Shown piece by piece: positions 1-5,051 of a stretch of 5,051 nt of DNA (positions within the stretch are counted from its first letter, which is position 1; the number at the start of each line of letters is the position of its first letter). A model generated the notes under the pieces. That model did not search any database. It was not told the origin of the DNA and worked only from the letters and a program-made list of their open reading frames with translations. A program made the translations under genes and the position numbers. This stretch comes from CAYOBW01 sp964402115 (GTDB taxonomy: Bacteria; Verrucomicrobiota; Kiritimatiellia; UBA8416; CAYOBW01), in NCBI GenBank assembly GCA_964402115.1, contig CAYOBW010000413.1:1-5051 (forward strand), in the 5' to 3' direction.

Positions 1-14
1 GCCCCCCCAGCCCC

Positions 15-38
15 ACCCCAGCGCCACGGCGCTGGGGT
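15..38 (+). terminator. GC-rich hairpin, probable terminator of an upstream plus-strand gene
   Basis: Bases 16-25 (CCCCAGCGCC) pair perfectly with 28-37 (GGCGCTGGGG), and A15-T38 adds one more pair, giving a very stable stem with a tiny loop. A short T run (TTTCTG) follows on the plus strand, as expected of a factor-independent terminator, although the T tract is weak. No T run follows on the minus strand. It would end a gene lying left of the window, separating it from the promoter at 69-97. Confidence 0.6.
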
Positions 39-68
39 TTCTGAAGAGCTGCAAGCGAGGGAATGCCG

Positions 69-97
69 TTGACGGATGGCCGGGTGGCGCGTAAAAG
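69..97 (+). promoter_or_regulatory. Sigma70-like promoter for the small PQ-loop-like membrane protein gene
   Basis: A -35 box TTGACG (69-74, five of six consensus bases) is separated by exactly 17 bp from a -10 box TAAAAG (92-97, four of six). Transcription would start near 104, giving a leader of about 65 nt before the GTG at 170. The position just after the 15-38 hairpin and before the only plus-strand gene supports the call. This is a pattern match only. Confidence 0.5.
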
Positions 98-169
98 CGC
101 AGCCGCAGCGGGTATCTCTGGGGTTTGCGGTCCACATGGGCGGGGGCGGCGGCCCGCGAAGGAGGCTGT

Positions 170-427
170 GTGAGTGTTTTTGAAGTCGGGATGCTGGTCT
201 GCTTCGGTGTCAGCTGGCCGGTTTCCATCTGGAAGTCGGTGTCGACGAAGATCGTGGCCGGCAAGAGTCCGCTTTTCATGGCCATCGTCTGCCTGGGCTA
301 CCTGAGCGGCATGGCGCACAAGGCATGCTATGCGCGCGACTGGGTCATCTATCTCTACGCGCTCAACCTGGTCATGGTGGCGACAGACCTGGCGCTGTAC
401 GTCCGCTACCGGCCGCGCGCGCAATGA
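170..427 (+). CDS. Small three-helix membrane protein, SemiSWEET/PQ-loop-like
   Basis: Encodes 85 residues from a GTG start at 170. An AAGGAGG Shine-Dalgarno lies at 159-165, 4 nt upstream, and the protein then begins MSVFEVGMLV straight into a helix; the open frame reaches back to a TTG at 125, but that extension is a polar, low-complexity stretch. Three hydrophobic helices are visible, at about 4-22, 34-52 and 58-78. Helix 1 carries SWPVSIWKS (15-23) where SemiSWEETs have their PQ motif, followed by a TK...GKS loop (26-33). Helix 3 contains N66 in LNLVMV, in the place of the conserved helix-3 Asn of SemiSWEETs, and ends in LYVRYR. Length and layout fit a half-transporter that would have to dimerise. 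Sugar transport is an inference from topology; it could instead be an uncharacterised PQ-loop relative. It is monocistronic and convergent with the DUF4870 gene. Confidence 0.75.
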   Translation: MSVFEVGMLVCFGVSWPVSIWKSVSTKIVAGKSPLFMAIVCLGYLSGMAHKACYARDWVIYLYALNLVMVATDLALYVRYRPRAQ

Positions 428-441
428 GCCCGAAAACGCGA

Positions 442-475
442 CAGCGGCTGCGCCCCTTCCGGACGGCAGCCGCTG
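442..475. terminator. Hairpin between convergent genes, possible bidirectional terminator
   Basis: CAGCGGCTGC (442-451) and GCAGCCGCTG (466-475) form a perfect 10-bp stem with a 14-nt loop. It lies between the stop codons of the plus-strand gene (427) and the minus-strand gene (498). On the minus strand the stem is followed within a few bases by a TTTT run (complement of AAAA at 433-436), which favours termination of the minus-strand transcript. On the plus strand no T run follows. Confidence 0.5.
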
Positions 476-483
476 CAGCAGAC

Positions 484-496
484 GCTCTGTGAGAGC
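484..496 (-). other. Small stem-loop just after the DUF4870 stop codon
   Basis: GCTCT (484-488) and AGAGC (492-496) form a 5-bp stem around a 3-nt loop, one base downstream of the minus-strand TGA at 498-500. It precedes the larger hairpin at 442-475 on that transcript and might assist termination or 3'-end protection. A stem this short can occur by chance. Confidence 0.25.
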
Positions 497-497
497 A

Positions 498-932
498 TCA
501 GGCCTTGCGCAGGCCCTTGAACCACTCCTCGCCCCACTTGCCAATGATGGGCAGGGGCTTCACCTTGCCGCCGACTGCATTCATGATGCCCATGATCGAG
601 AGCACCAGCATCCCGATGAGCAGGACGGGAATCAGGAGGAAGCCGATACAGAGGAACGAGAGGATCGAGCAGACCGCGCCGCCGATGGCGCCGGCGATCC
701 AGAGCATCAGGCACTGCTTCGCGTGGTAGAGCGCGAAATCGTTGTTGCGCATGACGAGTGGCACGATGAAGAAAGGCAGGCCGATGAGGCTGATCACGTA
801 CGAGAGAATCGCGAAAGTCTTGCCGTCGTCGATCTCTTTGGCATCCATGGCTGGAGTGTTTGTCGGTAGTCCCGCGGGCGGTGTGGTCGAGCCAGCCGGA
901 GCGTCGGTCGGAGGTATCGTTTCGTTGGCCAT
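498..932 (-). CDS. DUF4870/Tic20-like small integral membrane protein
   Basis: Encodes 144 residues. The start is well supported: AAAGGAG (940-946) sits 7 nt before the ATG. Residues 1-35 are polar and rich in Pro, Thr and Ala, as expected of a disordered cytoplasmic tail. Three hydrophobic segments follow, at about 39-60, 74-95 and 96-117. Between the first two is RNNDFALYHAKQCLML (62-77), which matches the 'FHAKQ' signature of DUF4870 proteins. The C-terminus (GKVKPLPIIGKWGEEW) resembles the short post-helix tail of the same family. The family is widespread and distantly related to chloroplast Tic20; its bacterial role is not established. It lies 80 bp after the glycosyltransferase stop, so it may share that transcript or have its own promoter; I found no convincing -35/-10 pair in the gap. 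Confidence 0.85.
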   Translation of the reverse strand: MANETIPPTDAPAGSTTPPAGLPTNTPAMDAKEIDDGKTFAILSYVISLIGLPFFIVPLVMRNNDFALYHAKQCLMLWIAGAIGGAVCSILSFLCIGFLLIPVLLIGMLVLSIMGIMNAVGGKVKPLPIIGKWGEEWFKGLRKA

Positions 933-966
933 TGCAACTCTCCTTTGTTTCGTCGGAAGCGTTTGG

Positions 967-996
967 GCACACTCATTGAAGACGGGCCGAGTGTGC
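967..996. other. Perfect inverted repeat between the glycosyltransferase and DUF4870 genes
   Basis: GCACACTC (967-974) and GAGTGTGC (989-996) are perfect complements separated by 14 nt. In minus-strand RNA this forms a stem-loop starting 16 nt after the glycosyltransferase TAA and ending about 20 nt before the Shine-Dalgarno of the DUF4870 gene. No T run follows on either side, so a classic intrinsic terminator is unlikely. An RNA-stability or processing hairpin, or an operator for a dimeric regulator, would both fit. Confidence 0.4.
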
Positions 997-1012
997 GAAT
1001 TCCGGCACGGGA

Positions 1013-2086
1013 TTACAAGCGAAAAGGCGCCAGCAGGGCGCGGAGCTCGGCGGCGAGATCGCGGGTGCGATAGCGGGCGAGGCGGGCCTGCTGTCCGGCT
1101 AGTAACGCAGCGCGCAGCGACGCGTCGTGGACCATGGCGCCCATCATCTCCGCCACGTAGTCGTACGCCTTCTCGTTTACAAGGACGCCGGCGCCGTCCA
1201 TGGTCTCGGGCACGGCGGCGGCGCGGTAGGCCAGCACCGGCACGTCATGCGCCATGCTCTCGAGGATGGGGATGCAGAAACCCTCGTGCTCGCTCATGCA
1301 CAGGAAGAGGCGTGACACGCGGTAGTAGGCGTTCAACTGCGCCTGCGGCACCGCGCCGGTGAAGACTACCTGGTCGAGTCCTTGCTCCCGCGCGCGGGCC
1401 ACGAGCCAATAGTAGTAGCGTTCGGCGCCCGCCCATGAACCGACCAGCAACAGGCGCGAGGCAGCCTCGACATTGCGCTGGAAGCAGCCGAAGGCGTCTA
1501 TGACGTCCTCGGTCTTCTTGTTCGGCGCCACGCGTCCCACGAAAAGGATGTTCGTGCGTCCGTCTGCGTACCTGCGGAGGACCTGGCGGTCAGGTGGCGT
1601 CTCCATGCGTTGCATGTCGAAGAACAGGGGCAGAACCCGGACGTCGCGGTAGCCCGCGGACTCGAGTTCCGATGCATTGAACCGGCTGACGGCCAGATTC
1701 AAGTCCGCCACCCCCGCCAGTCGCAGCACGTGCTGGCGGCCCAGGGCGAGGTTGACGGCGGTCTGGGGATTCACGAAGGCGAAGTAGGCGGTGGGCGTGA
1801 TGTTGTGGTAGCGGATGACCTTGCGGCAGGGCAGTGCCGCGAAGGCGAGATTGACGGGCGATCCGATGGAAAGGTGGAGGATGACAATATCGTCGGGGCG
1901 GACGCGGGAGGCATACTCGGAGACGTCGGCGGCCTGGGCGCGCAACTGCGGAAGAATCCGCCTCGCTTCGCTGAAGACGTCCGAAGCGCAGCCCCAGCCA
2001 CGGAAGATGGCTTGCAGGCTCAGGGCCTCGTTGCTGATCGCGTCACCGTTGCTGAAGCCGGCCACGAACTGGTGGATGGCGGTCAT
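1013..2086 (-). CDS. GT4-type (GT-B fold) glycosyltransferase
   Basis: Encodes 357 residues. It should transfer a sugar from an activated nucleotide-sugar donor to a glycan or lipid acceptor in the cytoplasm; donor and acceptor cannot be read from sequence. The N-terminal Rossmann half has HQFVAGFSNGDAISNEAL (5-22), IVILHLSIGSP (67-77) and RYHNITP (92-98). The C-terminal half opens with NILFVGRVAPNKKTEDVI (179-196), the usual GT4 linker-and-loop motif. The donor-site EX7E motif is intact: E268 and E276 within SEHEGFCIPILESMAH. There are no membrane segments. Length is typical of the family. The ATG directly follows the TGA of the TPR gene, with GGAAGG (2094-2099) 7 nt upstream inside that gene, so the two are very likely translationally coupled. 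This suggests a joint role in cell-surface polysaccharide or glycoconjugate synthesis, which is inferred from position. Confidence 0.9.
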   Translation of the reverse strand: MTAIHQFVAGFSNGDAISNEALSLQAIFRGWGCASDVFSEARRILPQLRAQAADVSEYASRVRPDDIVILHLSIGSPVNLAFAALPCRKVIRYHNITPTAYFAFVNPQTAVNLALGRQHVLRLAGVADLNLAVSRFNASELESAGYRDVRVLPLFFDMQRMETPPDRQVLRRYADGRTNILFVGRVAPNKKTEDVIDAFGCFQRNVEAASRLLLVGSWAGAERYYYWLVARAREQGLDQVVFTGAVPQAQLNAYYRVSRLFLCMSEHEGFCIPILESMAHDVPVLAYRAAAVPETMDGAGVLVNEKAYDYVAEMMGAMVHDASLRAALLAGQQARLARYRTRDLAAELRALLAPFRL

Positions 2087-2099
2087 TCAGGGTCCTTCC
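2086..2099 (-). promoter_or_regulatory. Ribosome binding site and abutting stop/start linking the TPR and glycosyltransferase genes
   Basis: On the minus strand, GGAAGG (2099-2094) is followed by ACCC, then TGA (2089-2087), the TPR stop, and immediately by the ATG at 2086. The intergenic distance is zero. The binding site lies wholly inside the upstream coding sequence, an arrangement typical of termination-reinitiation coupling. It fixes the glycosyltransferase start. Confidence 0.75.
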
Positions 2100-3799
2100 G
2101 CACCCGCCGGTTGGGTTGGTTGCCGGGCCGCCTCGCGACGGAGGGCTTCCACGTCCACGTTGCGCGCTTTCAACTTGGCTGCAACCTTTTCGTTGGCGGG
2201 GTCGGCCTGCAGGCTCTGCTTCCAGCACGCGATAGCCGCCTGCTCCTGTTCCAGGGCGAGGAGCACGTCACCGCGGTGGTCGTTGACCACGGGATCGTCG
2301 GGGAGGAGTTTGCCGGCGCGTTCAAGTTCCGCGTGAGCCTTGGCGTAGTCGCGGCGCTGGTAATGAATCCAGCCCAGGGTGTCGCGGTAGGCTCCGCTGT
2401 TCGGATCGATGACAAGGGCTCGCTGGATAAATCCCAGGGCCTTGTCCAAGTTGACGCCGCGCTCGGCCCACATGTACGCCACGTAGTTCAGGAGTTCATC
2501 GTTCTGGGGGTAGCGGTTGATCCCCGCCTGAAGAATCTCGCCGGCCTTCTCGAACTGGTCGGCCTGCTCGCAGGAGCCGCCGTAGTTGATGTAGAACTCG
2601 CCCGACAACTGCACCCCTTCCGTGCGGGCGGCCAACCCCGCGAGTTTCTCGAAGACGGCGATCGCCGCGGTGTGGCGGCGGGCGATGTTGTGGACGGTCG
2701 CGAGCAGGAAGAGCACGGAGAGGTCGTTGGGCAGACGTCGCGCAGCGTCCTCGAGGGTAGCCGTGGCGCGATCGAGTTGGTCGTGTCGGACGTGAATGGC
2801 GGCAAGCGCGAGGTAGGGTTGGACCAGCGGGGGTGTGCGCTGGGTGGCGGCCGTGAGGGCGCGGACGGCCTCTTCGACCTTGCCGCTGGCGCTGTAACAC
2901 TCGCCGAGCGCCTGGTAGAGCAGGGCGTTGTCGGGAAAGCGCTTCAGCGCGCTCTCCAGCGTGGCCAGCGCCTGCGCCTGGTTCTGCTTGCGCTGCAGCA
3001 GGGCCAGTTTGATAAAGGCATCGGGGACCGGGTCGGGTTGCTGGATGGCGAGCGTCAGGTAACGCACGGCGTCGGCATCGCGCTGCTGGGCGGCGTAGAG
3101 CTCAGCCACAAGGAAGTAAATATCGCGCCGCTCCTTGGCTTCATAGAGGGCGAGGAACTCGAAGCAGGGGATGGCGCGGCTGATCTGATCGGATTTGAAG
3201 AGCTGTACCCCCTGCCGCCGGCAGAACTCGCTCAACTGCGCGGGTTCCGCGGCCTGGCGCATGCCGCGGCCCAGGATCTCAAGCGCGCGATCATCCTGAA
3301 GGGCCTTGAAATACAGGGCCGCAAGCGCCAGGTACGGGAAGGTCAGGCGGGGGTCGAGTTCCACGGCGCGGGCGTAATGCGTGCGCGACTCCGCTTCGCG
3401 CGAAACAAGCTGGTAGGCAGCGGCCAACTCCATTTGTGCGACGGCTGAGCGGGGCGCCTGTGCGCAGGCTTGTTGCAGCACGTTGATGGCTTTGTCGGCC
3501 TGCCCGAGACGCAGGGAGGCATGGGCAACCTTCGTGTACAACGTCTGCAGGCGCGGATCCTGCGAAAGGGCGGCCGCAAACTGTTCCAGCGCTCGCTCCG
3601 GCGCCCCGGGCAACTCTCCCTCGTAGACCAAGCCACGGGAGAAGTGCGCCAAGGCTCTCGCGAAGTTTACATCCTCCTGCGCCAGCGGAAACGCTTGAGG
3701 AGCCGAGCGGCCTGGGAGACTGCGGCAACCGCCGACTCCCAGACCCATGGCCAGAACGAGCATTCCCGTCAGCGATCTGACTGGTGTCAACATCCGCAT
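2087..3799 (-). CDS. TPR-repeat lipoprotein
   Basis: Encodes 570 residues. The start ATG at 3799 has AAGAAGG (3806-3812) 6 nt upstream, a better spacing than for the second Met (residue 3). A lipoprotein signal is visible: Arg2 and Arg8, a hydrophobic core (10-22) and the lipobox VGGC ending at Cys25. The +2 residue is Arg, not Asp, so outer-membrane sorting is expected if this is a diderm. From about residue 47 to 540 there are some fourteen tandem TPR-like helix pairs with the usual A-L-G/A-Y ... A ... F/L ... P pattern. The last three (434-536) are the most canonical, including LNYVAYMWAERG, AYRDTLGWIHYQRRDY and LLPDDPVVNDHRGDVLLAL. TPR proteins are scaffolds that hold partners and have no catalysis of their own. 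The partner is unknown; coupling to the glycosyltransferase points to envelope glycan assembly or export. The C-terminal tail (551-570) is rich in Ala, Arg and Pro and unstructured. Confidence 0.9.
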   Translation of the reverse strand: MRMLTPVRSLTGMLVLAMGLGVGGCRSLPGRSAPQAFPLAQEDVNFARALAHFSRGLVYEGELPGAPERALEQFAAALSQDPRLQTLYTKVAHASLRLGQADKAINVLQQACAQAPRSAVAQMELAAAYQLVSREAESRTHYARAVELDPRLTFPYLALAALYFKALQDDRALEILGRGMRQAAEPAQLSEFCRRQGVQLFKSDQISRAIPCFEFLALYEAKERRDIYFLVAELYAAQQRDADAVRYLTLAIQQPDPVPDAFIKLALLQRKQNQAQALATLESALKRFPDNALLYQALGECYSASGKVEEAVRALTAATQRTPPLVQPYLALAAIHVRHDQLDRATATLEDAARRLPNDLSVLFLLATVHNIARRHTAAIAVFEKLAGLAARTEGVQLSGEFYINYGGSCEQADQFEKAGEILQAGINRYPQNDELLNYVAYMWAERGVNLDKALGFIQRALVIDPNSGAYRDTLGWIHYQRRDYAKAHAELERAGKLLPDDPVVNDHRGDVLLALEQEQAAIACWKQSLQADPANEKVAAKLKARNVDVEALRREAARQPTQPAGAEGP

Positions 3800-3816
3800 G
3801 ACGGGCCTTCTTCGGC

Positions 3817-3906
3817 TTACTTGTTCTTGTGCCGAAGCGCCTTTGTGCGTTTTCGGTACTTGTGTTTCGACATCTTCTTGCGGCGCTTCTTCTTAATGGA
3901 TCCCAC
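3817..3906 (-). CDS. Mini ribosomal protein, bS22/mS38 (AURKAIP1/COX24-domain) family
   Basis: Encodes 29 residues from a GTG start to a TAA stop. It has 11 Lys, 5 Arg, 2 His and no acidic residue. It opens with MGSI, continues KKKRRKKM (5-12), then KHKYRK (14-19) and ends RHKNK. From memory, actinobacterial bS22 opens MGSVIKKRRKRM, and the mitochondrial small-subunit protein mS38 (AURKAIP1; yeast Cox24) carries KMNHHKYRK; the match to both is strong. Such proteins bind rRNA in the small subunit. The start is set by GAGGAG (3913-3918), 6 nt before GTG, and by an in-frame TGA (3910-3912) just upstream that rules out a longer form. It lies 112 bp after hisG and 17 bp before the TPR lipoprotein gene, so it is probably cotranscribed with the latter. 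It is easily missed because of its length and GTG start. Confidence 0.85.
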   Translation of the reverse strand: MGSIKKKRRKKMSKHKYRKRTKALRHKNK

Positions 3907-4018
3907 GGCTCACTCCTCGTCCTGATTTCCCACCATCCCGCTCGTGCGGCGGACGGCACTGCTACTCGGGCAGCCGTTCGCATCCGATTCAACCGGACGC
4001 GTCGGCGCACGGCCCCAT
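3907..4018. other. Gap between hisG and the mini ribosomal protein gene
   Basis: These 112 bp hold the Shine-Dalgarno of the mini ribosomal protein gene (3913-3918). A TTGAAT that could act as a -35 on the minus strand lies near 3985-3990, but no acceptable -10 follows at the right distance. I see no strong hairpin with a T run, so read-through from hisG is possible. The small palindrome GACGCGTC near 3998-4005 is too short to interpret. Confidence 0.4.
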
Positions 4019-4891
4019 CTATGGAATAACCTTGTTCAACGAAAGCTCGATGATACCCTCGGCCCCGGCCTTCTTCAACTGCGGAATGATCTCGCGCACG
4101 ACGGACTCGTCAACCACCGACTCGATGGCGACCCACTCCGAGGTATGGAGGCGGTTGATGGTGGGCGCGTGCAGCGCGGGAAGCACGGCGGAAACGGCGT
4201 CCACGTCCCGGTCGTGGACGTTCATCTTGAGGAGCACACGGGTCTCGGCCGCCAGCGCGCCCTTCAACAGCATCGCGAGCTGTTCCATCTTCCCGCGCTT
4301 CCACGCGTCGGCCCAGGAGTTGTGGTTGGCGATCAGGCGGGTTGTGGATTCGAGCACAACCTCCAGGATGCGGAGATTATTGGCGCGCAGGGACGAACCG
4401 GTCTCGGTCAACTCGACGATGGCGTCGACGAGTTCGGGCGCCTTGGCTTCCGTGGCGCCCCAGGAGAACTCGACGTCCGCCGTCACTCCATGTTGCTCGA
4501 GAAAGCGGCGGGTGAGCCCCACGGCCTCGGTGGCGATGCGCTTGCCCTGCAGATCCTTGACGGCCTTGATGGGCGAGTCGTTGGGCACGGCTACCACCCA
4601 GCGCACGGGCCGCAATCCCTGCTTGCCGTAGATCAACTCGGCGACGTCGACGACGTTCGAGCCGTTCTCCACCACCCAGTCGTAACCCGTGATGCCGGCG
4701 TCGAGCACGCCGAGTTCGACGTAGCGTGCCATCTCCTGCGCGCGCAGGAGCCGCGCCTCGATCGTCGGGTCATCCACGCTGGGCGCGTACGAGCGCGAGC
4801 CGACGCGCACGTCGAACCCGGCCTTCTTCATCATGGCGAAAGTCGCATCCTGCAAGCTGCCTTTAGGCAAGCCCAATATCAGCTTTGGCAT
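4019..4891 (-). CDS. hisG: ATP phosphoribosyltransferase, long form (HisG)
   Basis: Catalyses the first step of histidine synthesis in the cytoplasm: ATP plus PRPP to phosphoribosyl-ATP and pyrophosphate. The protein has 290 residues, the length of the long form, which carries its own regulatory domain and does not need HisZ. The N-terminus LILGLPKGSLQDAT (4-17) is the family hallmark; DAGITGYDWVVEN (64-76) and EFSWGATEAK (141-150) follow. The PRPP-binding loop is ETGSSLRAN (163-171). Residues from about 212 to the end form the ACT/PII-like domain that senses histidine, ending GIIELSLNKVIP. I chose the ATG at 4891, not the in-frame ATG at 4951: AAGGGAG (4901-4907) lies 9 nt upstream, the protein then starts MPKLILG as in relatives, and the upstream ATG overlaps the predicted -10 box. 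No other his gene is in the window. Feedback inhibition by histidine is expected from the domain; I see no His-rich leader peptide. Confidence 0.96.
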   Translation of the reverse strand: MPKLILGLPKGSLQDATFAMMKKAGFDVRVGSRSYAPSVDDPTIEARLLRAQEMARYVELGVLDAGITGYDWVVENGSNVVDVAELIYGKQGLRPVRWVVAVPNDSPIKAVKDLQGKRIATEAVGLTRRFLEQHGVTADVEFSWGATEAKAPELVDAIVELTETGSSLRANNLRILEVVLESTTRLIANHNSWADAWKRGKMEQLAMLLKGALAAETRVLLKMNVHDRDVDAVSAVLPALHAPTINRLHTSEWVAIESVVDESVVREIIPQLKKAGAEGIIELSLNKVIP

Positions 4892-4949
4892 CGTTCGCTG
4901 CTCCCTTACACGCTTTTCGCTGCACCGCTCCGCCTCGATCAGGGGCGGC

Positions 4950-4978
4950 ATGATAGGGGAAAGCGCGCGCCGCGTCTA
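4950..4978 (-). promoter_or_regulatory. Sigma70-like promoter for hisG and possibly the downstream genes
   Basis: Read on the minus strand, TAGACG (4978-4973, four of six consensus bases) is followed after exactly 17 bp by TATCAT (4955-4950, five of six). Transcription would begin near 4943, leaving a leader of about 50 nt before the hisG ATG at 4891. The leader shows no run of His codons, T-box or obvious attenuator hairpin. Confidence 0.55.
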
Positions 4979-4986
4979 CCCTGAAG

Positions 4987-5051
4987 ATGTCATCGAACGC
5001 CAATAACGCGCGGCGGCTCGGCGGGCTTGTCATGGGCTTTCGCGGGTTGCT
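4987..5051 (+). CDS. Possible start of a divergent gene, cut by the window edge
   Basis: An ATG at 4987 opens a frame that stays open to the end, giving 21 complete codons that begin MSSNANNARRLGGLVMGF. A polar start followed by an Arg-Arg and a hydrophobic stretch could be the beginning of a membrane or secreted protein. There is no good Shine-Dalgarno (only GAAG touching the ATG), and a second ATG lies at 5032. On the opposite strand a frame reading into the window and ending at TGA 4992-4990 is equally open, so the strand of the neighbouring gene is uncertain. No function can be assigned. Confidence 0.25.
   Translation, partial: MSSNANNARRLGGLVMGFRGL

Noticed and set aside
406..972. A 188-codon minus-strand frame over the DUF4870 gene
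   Set aside because: The overlapping frame 498-932 has a strong Shine-Dalgarno, membrane helices and the YHAKQ signature; the longer frame is Arg/His-rich noise.
1610..3448. A 612-codon plus-strand open frame antisense to the glycosyltransferase and TPR genes
   Set aside because: It mirrors two well-supported minus-strand genes with recognisable domains. Its translation is Gly/Val/Glu-rich with no motif or helix pattern, as expected of an antisense frame in GC-rich DNA.
3817..3906. A nuclear-localisation-like or random Lys-rich spurious peptide
   Set aside because: The MGSI start, the KKRRKKM and KHKYRK motifs, a good Shine-Dalgarno and an in-frame upstream stop together fit a known ribosomal protein family better than chance.
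3291..4010. A 239-codon minus-strand open frame overlapping the TPR start and the mini ribosomal gene
   Set aside because: It is in a different frame from both supported genes, is Arg/Ser/Pro-rich without domains, and has no ribosome binding site that beats theirs.
4892..4949. A histidine attenuator or T-box in the hisG leader
   Set aside because: The roughly 50-nt leader has no run of His codons, no short leader peptide and no terminator/antiterminator pair.
3944..4984. A 346-codon plus-strand open frame antisense to hisG
   Set aside because: It lies opposite an unmistakable hisG, has no family resemblance and no supported start; it is a GC-driven shadow.
1..5051. Mobile elements, CRISPR arrays, tRNAs, defence or secondary-metabolite systems
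   Set aside because: No transposase or integrase motifs, terminal repeats, regularly spaced repeats, cloverleaf-like stretches or defence domains were found on either strand.

Overview
The window is GC-rich bacterial DNA with ordinary gene spacing. A minus-strand group of five genes covers most of it, reading from about 4891 down to 498. One small plus-strand gene faces it at the left end, and a possible divergent gene is cut off at the right edge. A lipoprotein signal, a long-form HisG and a mini ribosomal protein of the bS22/mS38 (COX24) type suggest a diderm lineage, perhaps PVC-like (Verrucomicrobiota/Kiritimatiellota) or Acidobacteria. That placement is an inference from protein style and is not proven.

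Right to left on the minus strand: a sigma70-like promoter (4950-4978) drives hisG (4019-4891), the first enzyme of histidine synthesis. After a 112-bp gap comes a 90-bp gene (3817-3906) for a 29-residue, very basic protein resembling bS22 of actinobacteria and mitochondrial mS38. Seventeen bases later starts a 570-residue TPR-repeat lipoprotein (2087-3799). Its TGA stop directly abuts the ATG of a GT4-type glycosyltransferase (1013-2086). An 80-bp gap holding a perfect 8-bp inverted repeat leads to a DUF4870/Tic20-like membrane protein (498-932).

At the left end, a GC hairpin (15-38) probably terminates a gene lying outside the window. A promoter at 69-97 then precedes a plus-strand gene (170-427) for an 85-residue, three-helix membrane protein laid out like a SemiSWEET/PQ-loop half-transporter. 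It converges on the DUF4870 gene across a 70-bp gap holding a 10-bp stem that may serve as a shared terminator.

Functionally this is a mixed neighbourhood: amino-acid synthesis, a ribosome accessory protein, a probable envelope/glycan pair (TPR lipoprotein plus glycosyltransferase) and two small membrane proteins. I see no mobile element, tRNA, rRNA, CRISPR array or defence system. The least obvious item is the mini ribosomal protein gene, which is short enough to be missed by standard gene calling.
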